Positions 24,681 through 34,659 of a stretch of 64,000 bases of DNA are shown piece by piece. Position 1 is the stretch's first letter; each line of letters opens with the position of its first letter. The notes under the pieces were generated by a model. It was not told the DNA's origin. It worked only from the letters and a program-made list of their open reading frames with translations, and did not search any database. This DNA comes from Bacteroidetes bacterium 41-46 (GTDB taxonomy: Bacteria > Bacteroidota > Bacteroidia > Bacteroidales > UBA932), in the NCBI GenBank assembly GCA_001897515.1, contig MKTA01000018.1:210278-274277 (forward strand), written 5' to 3'. Made by a program: the position numbers and the translations under genes.

Positions 24681-25829
24681 TTTTTTATCCACCGGTAAAA
24701 AAAACGTATCCGGCCGTTCCGGATCAAACACTTCGTTCACCCACATCACCGTCACCATATCAGTTTCACCCAGATTCTCTATATTGTGCGTATATCCCAC
24801 GGGAATATCTACCACCTCCAGTTTATCGCCTGAAACAAAGTATTCATAGACCTTCTCCTCATCTATCTTGCGGAAACGAATAACTCCTTTACCGCTAACT
24901 ACTAAAAATTTCTCATTCTTTGTATGATGCCAGTGTTGTCCTTTAGTGATACCCGGTTTAGAGATGTTGATGGAAACCTGTCCCCGGTCGGGCGATTTCA
25001 GAAACTCGGTAAACGAGCCCCTCTCATCTAAATTCATCTTCAGGGGATAGGAGAACTGGCCTTCGGGCAAATAACTGAGGAAAGTAGAATATAGTTTCTT
25101 TGTTAAAGCATCCGACAAATTGGGAACCTGCAGCGTACTACGGCTCTCTTTAAAAGAGTAGATCAATTCCACAATCTCTCCCAGCTGAACCCGATGCTCT
25201 ATGGGCACTTTGCAAAAAACGCCCTCTTTGTGAGGTATGCCTTCCAATGCCGATATCAACTCTTTCACCACATCGTCAATATAGACAAGCGTCATATTCA
25301 CAGAGCGGTCGTTCACCTGAATTGGCAAATCATTGGCCACATTATGACAGAAGGTAGCCACCGCACTATTATAATTAGGACGACACCATTTACCAAACAC
25401 ATTTGGAAAGCGGTAGATCAGTACCTCCGAACCTGTCGCACTGCCATAATCAAACAACAAATCCTCACCAGCCTTTTTTGAGACACCGTAAGGATTATCC
25501 AGTTCCGCCTGAATGGAAGAGGAGAGCATCACTGGGCAATTGTTACCATGTTTCTTTAAACTATCCAACAGCAGAGAAGTGAATCCAAAATTCCCTTCCA
25601 TAAACTCAGATTGCTCTTTTGGCCGATTCACCCCGGCCAGATGAAATACAAAATCAGCCTCTTTGCAATACTTATCCAGCAAATCAGGATCCGAATCTAT
25701 ATCAAATTCGAACAGGGTGAGATCAGATGTTAAACTATAGTTCTTCGCTTTACCCTCTCTTATGTTACTCAGCTCTGCAATAAGGTTTTTTCCTATAAAT
25801 CCCTTTGCACCGGTAATGAGTATATTCAT
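24669..25829 (-). CDS. capF: CapF-type bifunctional UDP-sugar reductase with cupin domain
   Basis: A 386-residue two-domain protein. The N-terminal SDR domain (MNILITGAKGFIGKNLIAEL, then VFHLAGVNRP and NPYGVSKKAGEDLL with the Tyr/Lys pair) reduces the 4-keto sugar. The C-terminal cupin (GITKGQHWHHTKNEKFLVVS, with metal-binding His residues) acts as 3-epimerase. Together they turn the CapE product into UDP-6-deoxy-L-TalNAc in the UDP-L-FucNAc pathway. It is 5 bp after capE. The last ten codons are Lys/Arg-rich and run into the pyrimidine tract. Confidence 0.93.
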   Translation of the reverse strand: MNILITGAKGFIGKNLIAELSNIREGKAKNYSLTSDLTLFEFDIDSDPDLLDKYCKEADFVFHLAGVNRPKEQSEFMEGNFGFTSLLLDSLKKHGNNCPVMLSSSIQAELDNPYGVSKKAGEDLLFDYGSATGSEVLIYRFPNVFGKWCRPNYNSAVATFCHNVANDLPIQVNDRSVNMTLVYIDDVVKELISALEGIPHKEGVFCKVPIEHRVQLGEIVELIYSFKESRSTLQVPNLSDALTKKLYSTFLSYLPEGQFSYPLKMNLDERGSFTEFLKSPDRGQVSINISKPGITKGQHWHHTKNEKFLVVSGKGVIRFRKIDEEKVYEYFVSGDKLEVVDIPVGYTHNIENLGETDMVTVMWVNEVFDPERPDTFFLPVDKKGKR

Positions 25830-25834
25830 AGCAC

Positions 25835-26848
25835 TTACTTGACTATATCCTCTCTAATTTCAGGAAGCTTCAACAGTAACTGTTTCATCTCCTGCTTATT
25901 CAGGCGGTGTGTATTGTGAGAATGATAATCCTCCACCTTCGAAATATCCTCCTGGCCTTCTAAGAAAAACTTGTCGTAGTTCAGGTCACGGGCATCAGCC
26001 GGAATACGGAAATAGTCCCCCATATCCTCAGAGCGGAACATCTCTTCACGAGTTACTAAAGTTTCGTATAACTTTTCACCATGACGGGTGCCAATCACCT
26101 TCACCTCTGTATCTGCCTTATACAGTTCTTTCAGTGATGCAGCCAATACCTCAAGCGTGGCTGCAGGCGCCTTCTGTACAAAGAGATCACCCTGGTTACC
26201 ATGTTCAAAAGCATACAGCACCAAATCCACTGCATCATCGAGTGTCATCATATAACGGGTCATATTTGGGTCGGTAATGGTTATAGGTTTCCCTGCCTTG
26301 ATCTGGTCGACCCAAAGCGGAATGACAGAACCGCGGCTGGCCATCACATTCCCGTAACGGGTGCAGCAAATAGTGGTAGCAGCCTCATTGCCCAACGAAC
26401 GCGCTTTGGCAATCGCCACCTTCTCCATCATCGCCTTGCTGATCCCCATTGCGTTGATAGGATATGCAGCCTTGTCGGTGCTCAGCACTACAACATTCTT
26501 CACCCCATGCTCCACAGCCGAATCCAGCACATTCTCGGTACCAATCACATTTGTACGCACCGCCTGCATCGGAAAGAACTCGCAAGAAGGTACTTGCTTT
26601 AATGCTGCAGCATGAAACACATAATCAACACCTCTCATTGCTCCATCTATAGAGCGTTTATCTCGTACATCTCCAATGTAAAACTTGACTTTAGGATTCT
26701 GTATCCGGTGACGCATATCGTCCTGCTTCTTTTCGTCACGGGAGAAAATGCGGATTTCTTTAATATCAGTATCCAGGAAGCGTTTTAAAACCGCGTTCCC
26801 GAAGGACCCAGTTCCACCGGTGATTAATATTACTTTATCTTTAAACAT
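25835..26848 (-). CDS. capE: UDP-GlcNAc 4,6-dehydratase/5-epimerase
   Basis: A 337-residue SDR enzyme, first step to UDP-L-FucNAc. It has ILITGGTGSFGNAVLKRFL for NAD(P) binding, RIFSRDEKKQDDMRH, VFHAAALKQVPSCEFFPM, and the active-site block LSTDKAAYPINAMGISKAMM, where Met replaces the usual Tyr as in CapE. The gene order capE-capF matches Staphylococcus cap5E/F and fnl operons. The GT gene upstream ends on the first base of the capE start codon, so the two are tightly coupled. Confidence 0.93.
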   Translation of the reverse strand: MFKDKVILITGGTGSFGNAVLKRFLDTDIKEIRIFSRDEKKQDDMRHRIQNPKVKFYIGDVRDKRSIDGAMRGVDYVFHAAALKQVPSCEFFPMQAVRTNVIGTENVLDSAVEHGVKNVVVLSTDKAAYPINAMGISKAMMEKVAIAKARSLGNEAATTICCTRYGNVMASRGSVIPLWVDQIKAGKPITITDPNMTRYMMTLDDAVDLVLYAFEHGNQGDLFVQKAPAATLEVLAASLKELYKADTEVKVIGTRHGEKLYETLVTREEMFRSEDMGDYFRIPADARDLNYDKFFLEGQEDISKVEDYHSHNTHRLNKQEMKQLLLKLPEIREDIVK

Positions 26849-28014
26849 TAACTTATAAATTTTAACGATAATAATCTTTCATATTCTATTAATAAAGCAT
26901 TCCATACAACATTTTGATCATAACGAGTTTCCAATAAAGACATTGAATTCTTTGCCATCAAAGAAACCTTTTCTGGATTTTCAATCCACTCGCTCATTTT
27001 ATCGTATAAGGCTTTTTCGTTTTTTGGAGGAATGATTTCCCCGTTTTTACCCGGAATTATTATTTCATTGCAACCGTTTATATCTGTTACTATTGAAGGT
27101 AATCCCATCGCTCCTGCCTGCATCACTACATTAGGAAAACCTTCTCGGTAGCTGGGAAACACCAGTGCATCAGAGATAGCAAGCCAGGGACGAACATCAC
27201 TTTGATGGCCAACTGGTAGTATATTAGGATTTTCGTGTATTGCTTTTATTGTCATTGGTAGCAACGGATCTAAGTTTTCTTCAAAAGGACCCACAAGGAT
27301 TAGTTTTAAATTCTTATTATTAACTTCTAACTTCTCAAAGGCACTTACCAGTTCATTTAATCCTTTATCTCGAACCAAACGACCAACGAATACAAATACA
27401 AAGTGAGTGGGTGAGATATTCAGTTTAGTTTTCAGGGAAAATTTTGTTTCTGGACTTACTTCTGTGGGTGAAAAAAAATTAAGATCAATGCCATTTGAAC
27501 TACCATTACCTAATACTTTAAGTTTATCAGAGGAACAAAACTTCTGTTGAAGAATGAAATCCCTTAAACCAAAAGAATTTGGATACACCATGGTAGCGCA
27601 TGAATATGTCAATTTCTCTACAAAATCTAGCACCAATCGTTTAAATCCGCGGGTTTCCATCAGGGGCAAACCAGCAACTGTATGTAGCCTTATCGGAACT
27701 CCAGCCATCCATCCGGCAATCATTCCAAGCATGCCTGCCTTAGGAGTGTGAGTATGGATAATTTGCGGTTTTTCATTTTTTATCAACCGATACATTTTGA
27801 TGAGCGAAACAAAATCATTCCACAAACTCACCTGCCTCTTCATCTCAAGAGACACTATGCGAATTCCCTCGTTTATTGCCACCTCGTTCAAATCATTACC
27901 AGGAGATGATACTCCTATCACTTCAAAGTATTGGTTCATAAAGCGATGCTGACCTTTTAACAGGGTTTTAAGGGAAACAGGAACGGTGGTAATACGAAGA
28001 AGTTTTATCTTCAT
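26848..28014 (-). CDS. Glycosyltransferase, GT4 family
   Basis: A 388-residue GT-B enzyme with PQIIHTHTPKAGMLGMIAG in the N-terminal half and the donor-binding region FVGRLVRDKGLNELVSAFEKL, LVGPFEENLDP and FPSYREGFPNVVMQAGAMGL in the C-terminal half (EX7E-like motif). It is closest by pattern to transferases acting just after the priming step, and its position directly before capE suggests it adds FucNAc to the lipid-linked first sugar; this is inference from gene order. One-base overlap with capE. Confidence 0.85.
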   Translation of the reverse strand: MKIKLLRITTVPVSLKTLLKGQHRFMNQYFEVIGVSSPGNDLNEVAINEGIRIVSLEMKRQVSLWNDFVSLIKMYRLIKNEKPQIIHTHTPKAGMLGMIAGWMAGVPIRLHTVAGLPLMETRGFKRLVLDFVEKLTYSCATMVYPNSFGLRDFILQQKFCSSDKLKVLGNGSSNGIDLNFFSPTEVSPETKFSLKTKLNISPTHFVFVFVGRLVRDKGLNELVSAFEKLEVNNKNLKLILVGPFEENLDPLLPMTIKAIHENPNILPVGHQSDVRPWLAISDALVFPSYREGFPNVVMQAGAMGLPSIVTDINGCNEIIIPGKNGEIIPPKNEKALYDKMSEWIENPEKVSLMAKNSMSLLETRYDQNVVWNALLIEYERLLSLKFIS

Positions 28015-28051
28015 AATAAAGGTTTAGATGTATTTGAGTTAATCGACATGG

Positions 28052-29218
28052 TTAAGAACTTTTCAAGTTTTTTATTAATAAGTCAAAGTTTGACAAATAT
28101 TTAGTGTAATTGAAAGGTTGAGAACGATAGCAAATATCTTTCATTATTCGAATTCTATCAAAGGGAAGTGTAATTGCTTCTTCTATTCCTTTTTGTAAAG
28201 TATCCCTTGAAGTTGTGTCAATTAGAAATCCATTGACACCATTTGTAATATAATCTTCAATATTGCTTGTGGCATTTGTCAATACAGGGGTACCACACGA
28301 AATAGATTCTGCTAATTTTGTAGGAAATCCGGCATTATTAACCAGACTATTTTCTCGAATAAATAAATTGAAATGAGCTTTTTTCACCTCACTCAATGAA
28401 TCAATATGTGACATCCTCCCTTTGAAAAAGATGTTTTCTCTTATGTTTAAAGGTAAATCTGTGGCAAATGATGTTTTATACTGATCTTCTGCAATGCCTA
28501 TTACTATAAATCTAAATTTTGAAAATCCATCTTTCTTAATTTGAGACAATATTTGAAGAATGATATCCAGTCTATCCTTTCCTCCTGCTCCGGGAGAACC
28601 GGCATAAACGATATTTACAATTTCTTCAGAACTCTCTGTCTTTTCCACCAAATTCCATTTGTTCATATTCAAATCCACCAACGGTGGCACTTCTATTACA
28701 TTATTCATCCTCGAATTATAATACCTATACAGAAAATGACTTATAGCAATCATTCCATCAAGCTTCGGATGTATTTTTTTCATTCTAAGAGAAGTATCAA
28801 GACTCTTTAAAAGGCGAAAAAATATATTTCCAGTTGCTTCATACCATTCAGTACAGTCTGCAATAAGAGGGATATTTTCTTTAAGAGTCCATTTTCTTAA
28901 TTTATATAATGCAATAGCAGGGAAGTTATATGCGATTATCATAGTAAGTTTATCATCATTAATGAATTGACTATACTGTTTTATCGAAGTTAAGTAAGAT
29001 AACCATTGTTTTAGATCTGCTGGGTATTCTAAATTTATATACTCAAATCCCTCAAAAATTTCTATTCTGTTGCAAACCGATTTATCTCTTGACAATCCAA
29101 TTAAAAAAGTATAGTAACCTAAATCTCTAAATGCCTTAGCATTTGACACAACTCTGTGTGCAGCCGCATTTTTATCAGGTAACTCAAAACCACCAATGTA
29201 TAAAATTGATTTCTTCAA
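28052..29218 (-). CDS. Glycosyltransferase, GT4-like
   Basis: A 388-residue GT-B protein: KKSILYIGGFELPDKNAAAH at the N-terminus, NIVYAGSPGAGGKDRLDIIL at the start of the donor domain, and NAGFPTKLAESISCGTPVLT as the nucleotide-binding loop. The first in-frame start is TTG at 29218, which matches the family N-terminus; there is no nearby ATG. It adds one sugar of the repeat unit; donor and acceptor cannot be read from the sequence. Confidence 0.82.
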   Translation of the reverse strand: MKKSILYIGGFELPDKNAAAHRVVSNAKAFRDLGYYTFLIGLSRDKSVCNRIEIFEGFEYINLEYPADLKQWLSYLTSIKQYSQFINDDKLTMIIAYNFPAIALYKLRKWTLKENIPLIADCTEWYEATGNIFFRLLKSLDTSLRMKKIHPKLDGMIAISHFLYRYYNSRMNNVIEVPPLVDLNMNKWNLVEKTESSEEIVNIVYAGSPGAGGKDRLDIILQILSQIKKDGFSKFRFIVIGIAEDQYKTSFATDLPLNIRENIFFKGRMSHIDSLSEVKKAHFNLFIRENSLVNNAGFPTKLAESISCGTPVLTNATSNIEDYITNGVNGFLIDTTSRDTLQKGIEEAITLPFDRIRIMKDICYRSQPFNYTKYLSNFDLLIKNLKSS

Positions 29219-29226
29219 CTTATTAA

Positions 29227-29772
29227 CTAATTATTTTGTCTAAGAAAATATTCTTTCAACGCATCATCTTTAACTTTCCCTTTCAAATCCCCCAACCCTA
29301 AAGACTTATTTTTTAACCCTTCCAGATAATCATCGGTTGATTTAATAAACCGGGCTGGTACTCCACCTACCACACTATTATCAGGTACATCTTTGGTGAC
29401 GACTGAACCTGCTGCGATTACACAATTATTGCCAATAGTTACACCGGGCATAATAATACTCCTTACACCAATGTAAACATCATTTTTAATTGTAATAGGA
29501 GCTGTATATTCAAGTGTAGGAATTTTATCACGAAATAATAATGTACCTCCATCATGATTAACAAATAATACTTCTTTAGTTATATATACATTATCACCCA
29601 ATGTTATACACCAGGGCTCAGTACTCAACATGTTATATGGATTGCCATATATGTGAACATTCTTACCCATCTTAACTCCTCTCCAACGAGCATAACCCTC
29701 GTGATCGAGCAGAGCGTATGTCTTTGAAAATGATACTGTTAGTATTTTTTTTACTAATTTCAGTATTTTCAT
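29227..29772 (-). CDS. Hexapeptide-repeat acyltransferase (Maa/WbbJ type)
   Basis: A 181-residue left-handed beta-helix acetyltransferase: [20 protein letters not shown] with the active-site His, [49 protein letters not shown]. Such enzymes O-acetylate sugars in the glycan. The frame opens at 29868, but the ATG at 29772 overlaps the stop of the preceding small gene (ATGA), so it is the likely start. Confidence 0.88.
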   Translation of the reverse strand: MKILKLVKKILTVSFSKTYALLDHEGYARWRGVKMGKNVHIYGNPYNMLSTEPWCITLGDNVYITKEVLFVNHDGGTLLFRDKIPTLEYTAPITIKNDVYIGVRSIIMPGVTIGNNCVIAAGSVVTKDVPDNSVVGGVPARFIKSTDDYLEGLKNKSLGLGDLKGKVKDDALKEYFLRQNN

Positions 29773-30086
29773 TTTTTGGTTAGTTTTATTATTTTTGATT
29801 TTGTATCTGTAACATAATGTCTCGTGCCATTCTTCATTACAATTACAGTTGTTCCTATTTCTCCACAATAAGGATTATCAAGATAAGCAATTTCATTTTT
29901 GTTAATTGTAATCGGAGTGTCTTTAATTGGACCCAGGTAAGCTCCGCCTGCAATCGTGACAGTAATTAAGTCAGAAGTGTTATTAAATCTTCTGTAGAAG
30001 TACTTAATTATTCCTCCAACAATTAAAATGCCAACACCTGAAAAAATCCATTCCTTGTTTTCTATGATAGTATTGATGATATTCAT
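29769..30086 (-). CDS. Small single-pass membrane protein, unknown function
   Basis: A 105-residue protein with one TM helix ([19 protein letters not shown], residues 13-31), a short basic stretch, then a beta-rich soluble part ([40 protein letters not shown]). I do not recognise the family. Its coupling by a 4-bp overlap to the acyltransferase suggests a role in the same glycan locus. It may be a membrane partner or a stand-alone orphan. Confidence 0.6.
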   Translation of the reverse strand: MNIINTIIENKEWIFSGVGILIVGGIIKYFYRRFNNTSDLITVTIAGGAYLGPIKDTPITINKNEIAYLDNPYCGEIGTTVIVMKNGTRHYVTDTKSKIIKLTKK

Positions 30087-30255
30087 GATGGGATTTATTT
30101 ATTAGCATTCTGAATAAATTCTCTCATTAAGTCAATGGATGTTTTCATGGAACTAGCTTTATTTTGTATTTTTGGTTATCATTTAATCTGTTTTTCTTCA
30201 TTTTTTCTGTGAATCTCCCATAGCATGCCTTTTTAAAACGGACATATAAGACAAA

Positions 30256-31455
30256 TTAAATGTTGACAATAAAATCAATGATTTTTCTTGTTTGTACTTT
30301 ATGATTTTTTTGACTTAAGATAAATTTATGGGCTTTGTGTCTATAATTATTTCTTTCTTCTGTCGACATTGTACATACCTTCTGAATTGTATTTTTAAGT
30401 TCACTGACAGAATCATCAAGAGGAACAAAGCAAAATTCAATATATTCTTGAGGAACACCCTCCAGTTTATACATGATTACTGGTGTACCTGAGGCGAGAT
30501 ATTCCATTGTTTTAGATGGGAATGAATATTTTGTATATTCCCCACCAGAGGGGCGAGGATTAACTAATACATTAGCCTTCTTCTGCATTGCCTGAACTTC
30601 TGTAGTAGGTAAAAGACCCCAGTATTTTATCCTAGCGTCATTTTTTGATCTTTCCTCGATTTCTTCAACACATTCCCCACCGCCACAGAACCATAATTTA
30701 TAATCTTTTTGAGTAATTAAACTGAATGTATCTAATAACTTAATGATTCCGTATTTTCTTGTCAATGCTCCTGTATATAAAACAATTTTATCATCAGTAG
30801 CTTGTGTAGTGGAATCTATAATGTTCGTTGATGAAGAATCGTAAATACCTTCTATTACTAAAAATGGTTTGTGTCCAATACTGAGTCGATCTACCATATA
30901 AGGAGTTAGTACAACAAATGAATCAATAAATTTTATATTATTTTTTATAGATTTGGAGTCTAGTTTTTTTAATCCTAAAAATCTATAGATTTTATTGGCG
31001 TTTATAAATTCAGGTAAATCAGGAACAATCTGACATAAGGATAGGTCAGGGTGTATATTTTTAACTTCAATTGCAGCACTCATTAAATCGTTTATTAATG
31101 CATAAATTATTATACACTTCTTACCTGAAGTATGATTATACCATTCTAATATTTCGTAAATCAATTTCTTCTTTTTAGTTTGTATAATTGGAACATTAAT
31201 AAAACTAATACACTTTCCTTTATATGATGAACCAGAGAAATCACATCCTTTAAAAAACAATCTTTTATATCCAAAAGGAAAAGTGCTTAAAAAAGGAGCT
31301 GTTAGAACAGAAAAATCTTTTAAATTCTCTTCTAAGCCCTTAATTATTGACCATTGAAAATTATTTGCTGCAAATTGTAATCCTTTTTTACTGTTTGCTT
31401 CTATAGTTTTATATAATTCAGCAGGATACATACCTCCTAAAAATAAGATTTCCAT
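30256..31455 (-). CDS. Glycosyltransferase, GT4-like
   Basis: A 399-residue GT-B protein. Donor-domain motifs are IVLYTGALTRKYGIIKLLDT, LWFCGGGECVEEIEE, and the loop NPRPSGGEYTKYSFPSKTMEYLASG. The N-terminal half has LCQIVPDLPEF. It is AT-rich like the wzy-wzx segment beside it, and 168-236 bp gaps lie on either side, longer than elsewhere in the locus, so transfer as a separate block is possible. Its sugar cannot be assigned. Confidence 0.82.
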   Translation of the reverse strand: MEILFLGGMYPAELYKTIEANSKKGLQFAANNFQWSIIKGLEENLKDFSVLTAPFLSTFPFGYKRLFFKGCDFSGSSYKGKCISFINVPIIQTKKKKLIYEILEWYNHTSGKKCIIIYALINDLMSAAIEVKNIHPDLSLCQIVPDLPEFINANKIYRFLGLKKLDSKSIKNNIKFIDSFVVLTPYMVDRLSIGHKPFLVIEGIYDSSSTNIIDSTTQATDDKIVLYTGALTRKYGIIKLLDTFSLITQKDYKLWFCGGGECVEEIEERSKNDARIKYWGLLPTTEVQAMQKKANVLVNPRPSGGEYTKYSFPSKTMEYLASGTPVIMYKLEGVPQEYIEFCFVPLDDSVSELKNTIQKVCTMSTEERNNYRHKAHKFILSQKNHKVQTRKIIDFIVNI

Positions 31456-31692
31456 ATTAATTGTTTTCCATTACTTAGTAGATAATAGTCTTCTCATGTG
31501 AATTCTATTTAATATAAATGATCTTGAATAGATATTGATTGTACACATTCACCGAAAATAAAACACACTGCATACATAAATTAATTTCCCCTGTGGTCTA
31601 AATTTGTGGGTGTATTATAGTTCTAGATTTAATTGTTTATTAATTCCCGTCCATAATTATTAGACAATTACATAAACTAAAAAAAATAAATA

Positions 31693-32898
31693 TCAAAATT
31701 TAATTTTTAAGTATATATATATAATTATCGATGTGAATACAGCGCAACCATACATATGATCCTCCATATAATTACCGACGAAATTCATTAATGGTAACGT
31801 TACAATTACGCCAAAAACCAGCAGACTAAATATTGATATAACTCCCTTTCGAGGCATAAGCAAGTAAACAATATATGAATATAAAAGTGTAAAGAGAATT
31901 GTAAAAATAACTCCAAAATCATAGGTCAAAATTGTAACTAGACCAATGAATTTATAATAGTGATTTGGCCATATGTTCTGTCTTATCTCTACATTAGTCA
32001 AATCAGGTTTCGCATTAAAAAAGGAGCTAACCCAATCAATGAATGAATCAGATAGTTCTCCATTCAAAGATGTTAAATGGTAATTGCTCAGGAGTTCCAC
32101 TCCATGTTTATACCATTGACCGCCATAATCTAATAATCCAGCTAATGTACCAGAATCAAAACTCTCACCAGTACTAAATCTGTTTACAGAAATAATCATA
32201 AAAACGATTAGAATAAGAGATATAAAGCAAATTGCAATCCGTTTTATAATTTTGAGTGTAGCTTTATTGTAAGATTGAAAAAGTAGTATTAAATATAAAA
32301 TATATAGAAAACTGAAAAGAATTAATGCAGAGCGCGAAAAATACACTAACATGCGGAGAGGCATTGAAAGAGAAGCAATCAAAAAAAGTATCGCTCTTTT
32401 GTATTTTTTACAATATAAATAATAGAAATGAAAGCCTAATGAAAAGAATGATGTACTTGAAAAAAAAGAGGAAAGAGTCAAAAATTTTGTATTTATTGGG
32501 ACCATCATAAAAATGTCTTGCTGATAATTTCGTTGTCCTTTAAATAATGAATATTCTGTTACTGAAGACCATACAATTATTACAAAGGATGCTGAAACAA
32601 TTAAGGCGAAGAAATTTATTACAAGTATTATTCTTGATAAGGTTTCAATTTTTTTAGAGTCAGGAACATAGATATTGGTTACTTTTCCATATTTAACATA
32701 TGGTAAAATCATATTAAATAAAATGATTACAATAAATAAAATACTTAATACACTTTCAACTGAATTTATTGAAGGCAAATAATTTGATAAATATGCACAA
32801 ATAACGGATATGACAAAAAATAGAGCAAGGATTACAGAAATAGATCTACTCCTCCAAATCAATATAATGTATAAGATAAAAAAAATAATAAAAAACAT
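31693..32898 (-). CDS. wzy: O-antigen/oligosaccharide repeat-unit polymerase (Wzy-like)
   Basis: A 401-residue protein made almost wholly of membrane helices (about 10-12), with a larger loop (about residues 235-330, SVNRFSTGESFDSGTLAGLL to NIWPNHYYKFIGL) before the last helices. This is the pattern of Wzy polymerases, which join lipid-linked repeat units in the periplasm. No sequence motif is diagnostic; the call rests on topology and on wzx lying two genes upstream. Start: ATG at 32898; TTG at 32916 is also possible. Confidence 0.75.
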   Translation of the reverse strand: MFFIIFFILYIILIWRSRSISVILALFFVISVICAYLSNYLPSINSVESVLSILFIVIILFNMILPYVKYGKVTNIYVPDSKKIETLSRIILVINFFALIVSASFVIIVWSSVTEYSLFKGQRNYQQDIFMMVPINTKFLTLSSFFSSTSFFSLGFHFYYLYCKKYKRAILFLIASLSMPLRMLVYFSRSALILFSFLYILYLILLFQSYNKATLKIIKRIAICFISLILIVFMIISVNRFSTGESFDSGTLAGLLDYGGQWYKHGVELLSNYHLTSLNGELSDSFIDWVSSFFNAKPDLTNVEIRQNIWPNHYYKFIGLVTILTYDFGVIFTILFTLLYSYIVYLLMPRKGVISIFSLLVFGVIVTLPLMNFVGNYMEDHMYGCAVFTSIIIYIYLKIKF

Positions 32899-32952
32899 AA
32901 ATATTAATATATCCAATTAAATATATTGACAAAAAGATAAATAAATTTTAAT

Positions 32953-34497
32953 CTAGTTGCTTTCATTTTTTGGAATAACCAATTTCTCTATTTGTATGTG
33001 AAATATAACAAAAAAAGTTTTTTTTAATCGTCGAATGAAACCGGTTATTAAGAAATACAAAGTACGAGAACCCATGATTTTTTTCCAGTTAATAAGCGTC
33101 ACAGGGATGTTAAAATTCAATATCTTAATTTTTGAATATTCCCAATTAAAATCAATAAATGACCCACTATCCCATTTTTCATTCATAAGATAATACCCAT
33201 ATTTTATAGCCGCAATTCTATCTTTAGGCTTGAGTGGAAGTGAAATAATATCAATTAACTCTTCACGCGTCTTTGGTATATAGCAAGCGTCCAAAAAATA
33301 ATATTGCGCTCCAGCTAGTAATATTGTTGGTTTTCCCCAAAATACAGATTCGACTCCGATGGTAGATCCAAATACAATTACAACATCTGCTTTATCAAGT
33401 AATGAATATGAACTAACAAGAGAATTTCCTTCAATTACATAAAAATTATCGCCATTTAAAGTTTTAAGCGATTCAGCATAAGAATATTTGACAGATGAAA
33501 GATTTGGGTGAATTCGAAGAGTTATATTAATTAAAGAATTATTTCGAAATGTATTCTTCAAATACTTTAAACCCTCTAATTGGGTCGAAAATATTGAATA
33601 TTTTTCATATTCTTCACCAAGAGATGCATATTCGTCTTCGGAACTATTAAATATAACAACATTCAATTTGTTGCTATCCCAAAATTGGGGAATAAAACCG
33701 GATAGTTGATTGATAGTATATATTTTATCTCCAGCATACAAAGCATTTCTGCGACGTTCAAAAAAAGATGAGCCAATTTTAATTTTTTCTTGTAGTGGGA
33801 TAGATAAGTCATCCCAAAATTGGTTAATCATTAAATTAATACCCTCTAATTGATGTGGCGTAAAATTTAATGCTTTAAATTTATATTTTCTAGATATACC
33901 ATAAATTGCTTCAATAGTTGTAAATGGAATATTGTGCTTTAAGGCAATTTCCCATGCAGGGCGACTATCGGCAAACCTTCCGTTCAAAAGGTAAATCTCG
34001 CTTGGTGAGATTAATGTCAACGCATTTTCAATAGCTATGATTGAAAGAATGCTATTTCTTAAATTTTCATTGAAAAACAATTTAAATTTTTCATCAATTA
34101 GTGGATATAAATTTCTAGTTTGAGAAATATATCCAGAAAAAGCTGCAATCCCAATTGAAATGTTTTTGTATTTTATTTTTTTAATTTCCTCAATCGATTC
34201 ATACGAAAAATTGATTGCACGTACTTCTTCTTTTTGGTACTCTTCAACAATATTATCCATTGATACAAAATTTATATTTTGCTCAAATAATTTCATCTCT
34301 TTTTTAAAATTATGACAACACTCTGAACAGATAATCCTATTCCCACTAATATTATTGAAACATTGGCTCATCAATTTGTCGCAAAACAATAAATGTATTT
34401 TATAGCCTTTATTAGATAAAGATAGAGCTTCATCATAAAAAATACCGCGACTTTGTGTACATGGAGATAAAGAAGATTGGAATAATATAGTTTTCAT
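32953..34497 (-). CDS. Capsule-type glycosyltransferase/glycan synthesis protein
   Basis: A 514-residue cytoplasmic protein with a GT-B-like layout: MKTILFQSSLSPCTQSRGIF, a Cys pair IICSECCHNF near residue 80, then SEIYLLNGRFADSRPAWEIA, NVVIFNSSEDEYASLGEEYE, RIHPNLSSVKYSY and ADVVIVFGSTIGVESVFWGK. The last block resembles the nucleotide-sugar loop of capsule polysaccharide (KpsS/CDP-alcohol transferase-like) proteins. It is a probable glycosyltransferase of the repeat unit, perhaps for the nonulosonate, but that is a guess from context. Confidence 0.6.
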   Translation of the reverse strand: MKTILFQSSLSPCTQSRGIFYDEALSLSNKGYKIHLLFCDKLMSQCFNNISGNRIICSECCHNFKKEMKLFEQNINFVSMDNIVEEYQKEEVRAINFSYESIEEIKKIKYKNISIGIAAFSGYISQTRNLYPLIDEKFKLFFNENLRNSILSIIAIENALTLISPSEIYLLNGRFADSRPAWEIALKHNIPFTTIEAIYGISRKYKFKALNFTPHQLEGINLMINQFWDDLSIPLQEKIKIGSSFFERRRNALYAGDKIYTINQLSGFIPQFWDSNKLNVVIFNSSEDEYASLGEEYEKYSIFSTQLEGLKYLKNTFRNNSLINITLRIHPNLSSVKYSYAESLKTLNGDNFYVIEGNSLVSSYSLLDKADVVIVFGSTIGVESVFWGKPTILLAGAQYYFLDACYIPKTREELIDIISLPLKPKDRIAAIKYGYYLMNEKWDSGSFIDFNWEYSKIKILNFNIPVTLINWKKIMGSRTLYFLITGFIRRLKKTFFVIFHIQIEKLVIPKNESN

Positions 34498-34659
34498 AAA
34501 ATATTAACTCGGATTAGATATATATATATTTGAGTGCTTAGAAATAATAATATATCAGTTTATTTAGATAAATATGAGGAGATATTAATTCTCTATGTTG
34601 AATTAAAGTGATAGTTATAAAATAATATCTGGTAGATTACAATTATTAGAAATCATTTA